Below, one piece after another: positions 43,875 to 45,426 of a DNA stretch of 45,426 nucleotides. The position numbers and the translations under genes are program-made. This DNA comes from DTSX01 sp964633465 (lineage in GTDB: Bacteria; Pseudomonadota; Gammaproteobacteria; Steroidobacterales; UBA11654), in the NCBI GenBank assembly GCA_964633465.1, contig CAZWGB010000003.1:1-45426 (forward strand). The letters run 5' to 3'. A model generated the notes under the pieces. It was not told the origin of the DNA and made no database searches. It was given only the letters and a program-made list of their open reading frames with translations. Each line of letters opens with the position of its first letter. Within the stretch, counting starts at the first letter, position 1.

Positions 43875-43942
43875 AAGATTTTTCCTGCCTCAACAGGCAG
43901 AGAACGGTAGCAACTTATATTATTAATTAAGAGACCCCAGTT

Positions 43943-44425
43943 ATGCCCTCATTAGATATTAAGTCTGAAATAGATTCTCATGAACTCCTAAATGGGATAG
44001 GCCAAGCCAATAGAATTGTTAATAATAGGTTCGATTTTAAAGGGAAAGAAGCAAATTTCACTTTAGAAAATGAAGTTATAACTTTATCTTCCCAAGAAGA
44101 GTTCCAAATTCAACAGATGATGCCGATTCTGAGAGAGTCCTTGATTAAAAGAAACATAGATCTAAAGAGTTTAAATCCTCAAAAAATAGAGGTCTCAAAT
44201 GCTTCCGCTTCACAGAAAATATTATTAAGACAAGGGATAGATAGAGACATAGCAAAGAAGATCACCCAATTGGTTAAGGGATCAAAGCTAAAGATTCAAG
44301 CTCAAGTTCAAGGAGACATAGTAAGGGTTTCTGGTAAAAAGAGAGATGATCTGCAAACTATTATTGCCAAAATTAAAGCAGAGAAAATTGAAATACCTTT
44401 GCAATTTGTAAATTTTAGAGATTAG
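43943..44425 (+). CDS. yajQ: YajQ-family cyclic-dinucleotide/nucleotide-binding protein
   Basis: 160-residue protein with two tandem ferredoxin-like halves. PSLDIKSEIDSHELLNGIGQANRIVNNRFDFKGKEANFTL and DLQTIIAKIKAEKIEIPLQFVNFRD are the family's conserved ends. YajQ binds nucleotides or RNA, and the Xanthomonas member binds cyclic di-GMP. Length is typical. ATG start; the region just before it, AAGAGACCCCAGTT, has only a weak ribosome binding site, and a 6-bp hairpin with loop CAAC lies at 43885-43900. Confidence 0.94.
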   Translation: MPSLDIKSEIDSHELLNGIGQANRIVNNRFDFKGKEANFTLENEVITLSSQEEFQIQQMMPILRESLIKRNIDLKSLNPQKIEVSNASASQKILLRQGIDRDIAKKITQLVKGSKLKIQAQVQGDIVRVSGKKRDDLQTIIAKIKAEKIEIPLQFVNFRD

Positions 44426-44516
44426 CAATAAAGACTTTTACAACTTCCAATCATTCTAGCCTAAGTAAATTTCAAGAAATTACACTGTTTTTTTCAGCCG
44501 AATCCTCAGCAACAAC

Positions 44517-45426
44517 TTAATCTTCATCAGCCTCTTCTTCAATTGGATCAAGATGCTCCAAGGCTTCTTTTTTCTCTGCAACCACCCCCATCTCTTCTAT
44601 CTTGCGAAAAGCAGGTGTCAGTCTGCTGTTCCAGGATCTGGTGCCTTCGTTAAAGGCTTTGCTGGCTTTATTTAGATTCGTGCCTATTTTTGCAAAGATG
44701 CCCTGGAATTTGATTAATCTTTTGTGTATCTCAATTGCCTGCTTCTGAATGATTTCGGCATTTTCATACAATTTCTTTTGCTGCCAGGTCAACATAATGT
44801 TTTTCAAAATTGGATAAACGGCCTCGGGTGGACATATGGTCACTTTATTCTTCCAGGCCTGTTGTACCAGATCAGGAATCTGTTCACATGCAGACAAATA
44901 AATTGCAATGTTGGGAACAAACATAATCACATTATCCGGTGTTCTTCTATCTATGGCCTGAGTGTAATCTTTTTTACCCAATGCTTTGGCATGCCCTAAG
45001 ACATTTCGGGCATGTTCTTTGAGTTTGGCTTTTTTTTGCTCCTCATCTTCAGTTTCAATCGCTTCCCGATAGAGTTTCATCGGTGCCTTGCAGTCAATCA
45101 CTATGACTCCATCATCCGGCGTATAGACATAAAAATCAGGCCTCAACCTGCCTTGCTCTGTAGACTCAGTTTGCTGAGTATCAAAATTGACACCCTTGAT
45201 AAGCCCAGCAGTTTCCAGCATCACCTCCAAAGCCTCTTCTGCCAATGCCCCCTGCTCTCCAGGATTGGATAACGCCTCCGCCCATTGAATATGGGATTTG
45301 GATAAATCCTTTACTTCTTTGGTAATGGAGGTTGTGTTCGTGGTCCAGGCAGTATTGGCGGCATTGATCGATTTTTCGATCTCCTTTAGTTGTTTTGATA
45401 TGTCGTCCTCGTACTCGCCCTGTTTG
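44517..45426 (-). CDS. rmuC: RmuC-family DNA recombination-limiting protein (N-terminus beyond window)
   Basis: Predicted nuclease-fold protein that limits recombination between short inverted repeats in E. coli. About 303 codons are visible and the frame runs off the right edge, so the N-terminal coiled coil is only partly seen (KEIEKSINAANTAW). The conserved core begins near ALAEEALEVML and contains RLRPDFYVYTPDDGVIVIDCKAP, VIMFVPNIAIYLSA and the C-terminal WNSRLTPAFRKIEEMGV; the tail is acidic. The lines I sampled are about 50 percent GC, above neighbours such as yajQ at about a third. Convergent with yajQ. Confidence 0.94.
   Translation of the reverse strand, partial: KQGEYEDDISKQLKEIEKSINAANTAWTTNTTSITKEVKDLSKSHIQWAEALSNPGEQGALAEEALEVMLETAGLIKGVNFDTQQTESTEQGRLRPDFYVYTPDDGVIVIDCKAPMKLYREAIETEDEEQKKAKLKEHARNVLGHAKALGKKDYTQAIDRRTPDNVIMFVPNIAIYLSACEQIPDLVQQAWKNKVTICPPEAVYPILKNIMLTWQQKKLYENAEIIQKQAIEIHKRLIKFQGIFAKIGTNLNKASKAFNEGTRSWNSRLTPAFRKIEEMGVVAEKKEALEHLDPIEEEADED

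Noticed and set aside
44470..44500. Terminator between yajQ and rmuC
   Set aside because: The only hairpin (AATTT, loop CAAG, AAATT) is entirely A-T and separated from the T-run by several bases.

Overview
The window is a chromosomal piece of a low-GC gammaproteobacterium with a Gram-negative envelope, very probably free-living, marine-type and aerobic. Evidence: Kdo and Lpt genes, LpxC, TolC, a cytochrome bc1 complex, type A RNase P RNA, and gammaproteobacterial neighbourhoods such as sspA-petABC, rsmI-rnpB-mraZ and kdsD-kdsC-lptCAB. I cannot name the genus. Genes are packed tightly, stops and starts often overlap, and TTG or GTG starts are frequent. I saw no tRNA, insertion sequence, prophage or CRISPR array. 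No gene-free stretch exceeds 300 bases apart from the rnpB RNA gene. One run of 100 N (36324-36423) is an assembly gap inside mpl.

Layout. 1-12913 (minus strand): division and cell-wall (dcw) cluster, transcribed mraZ-ftsZ-rsmH-ftsL-ftsI-mraY-ftsW-murG-murB-ddl-ftsQ-ftsA-lpxC. It is rearranged in two ways. ftsZ, normally between ftsA and lpxC, sits second behind mraZ. All four Mur ligase genes (murE, murF, murD, murC) are missing from their usual places while the other genes keep their order. A sigma70-type promoter with three tandem MraZ boxes heads the cluster. 12953-17470 (minus): rnpB, rsmI, sspA and the bc1 operon petABC. 17467-18991 (minus): murA and ibaG. 19137-22535 (plus): kdsD-kdsC-lptC-lptA-lptB, which makes the Kdo precursor and powers LPS export. 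22612-27026: mgtE, a patatin-like lipase, an exported peroxiredoxin and an ADP/ATP-carrier-like transporter. 27052-31267 (minus): tkt-gap-pgk. 31434-34722 (plus): metK-ahcY (SAM cycle) and a CpdA-like phosphodiesterase. 34733-36984 (minus): an unknown membrane protein, mpl and a LON-domain protein. 37027-45426: rnd, adk, pfp, hppA, a TolC-family protein, yajQ and the C-terminal part of RmuC.

How the genes fit together. Most of the window builds the envelope: peptidoglycan precursors (murA, murB, ddl, mraY, murG), the divisome (ftsZ, ftsA, ftsQ, ftsL, ftsI, ftsW), LPS (lpxC, kdsD, kdsC, lptABC) and muropeptide recycling (mpl). Central carbon metabolism is represented by tkt, gap and pgk. The pfp-hppA pair suggests a glycolytic/gluconeogenic step run on pyrophosphate, coupled to a proton-pumping pyrophosphatase.

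The most unusual thing is the dcw architecture: ftsZ moved directly under the MraZ-controlled promoter, and selective absence of every Mur ligase. Secondary points are a transketolase gene whose conserved N-terminus can only be reached from a non-standard ATA start, and a pfp-hppA pyrophosphate module beside an adk with a half-degenerate zinc site.
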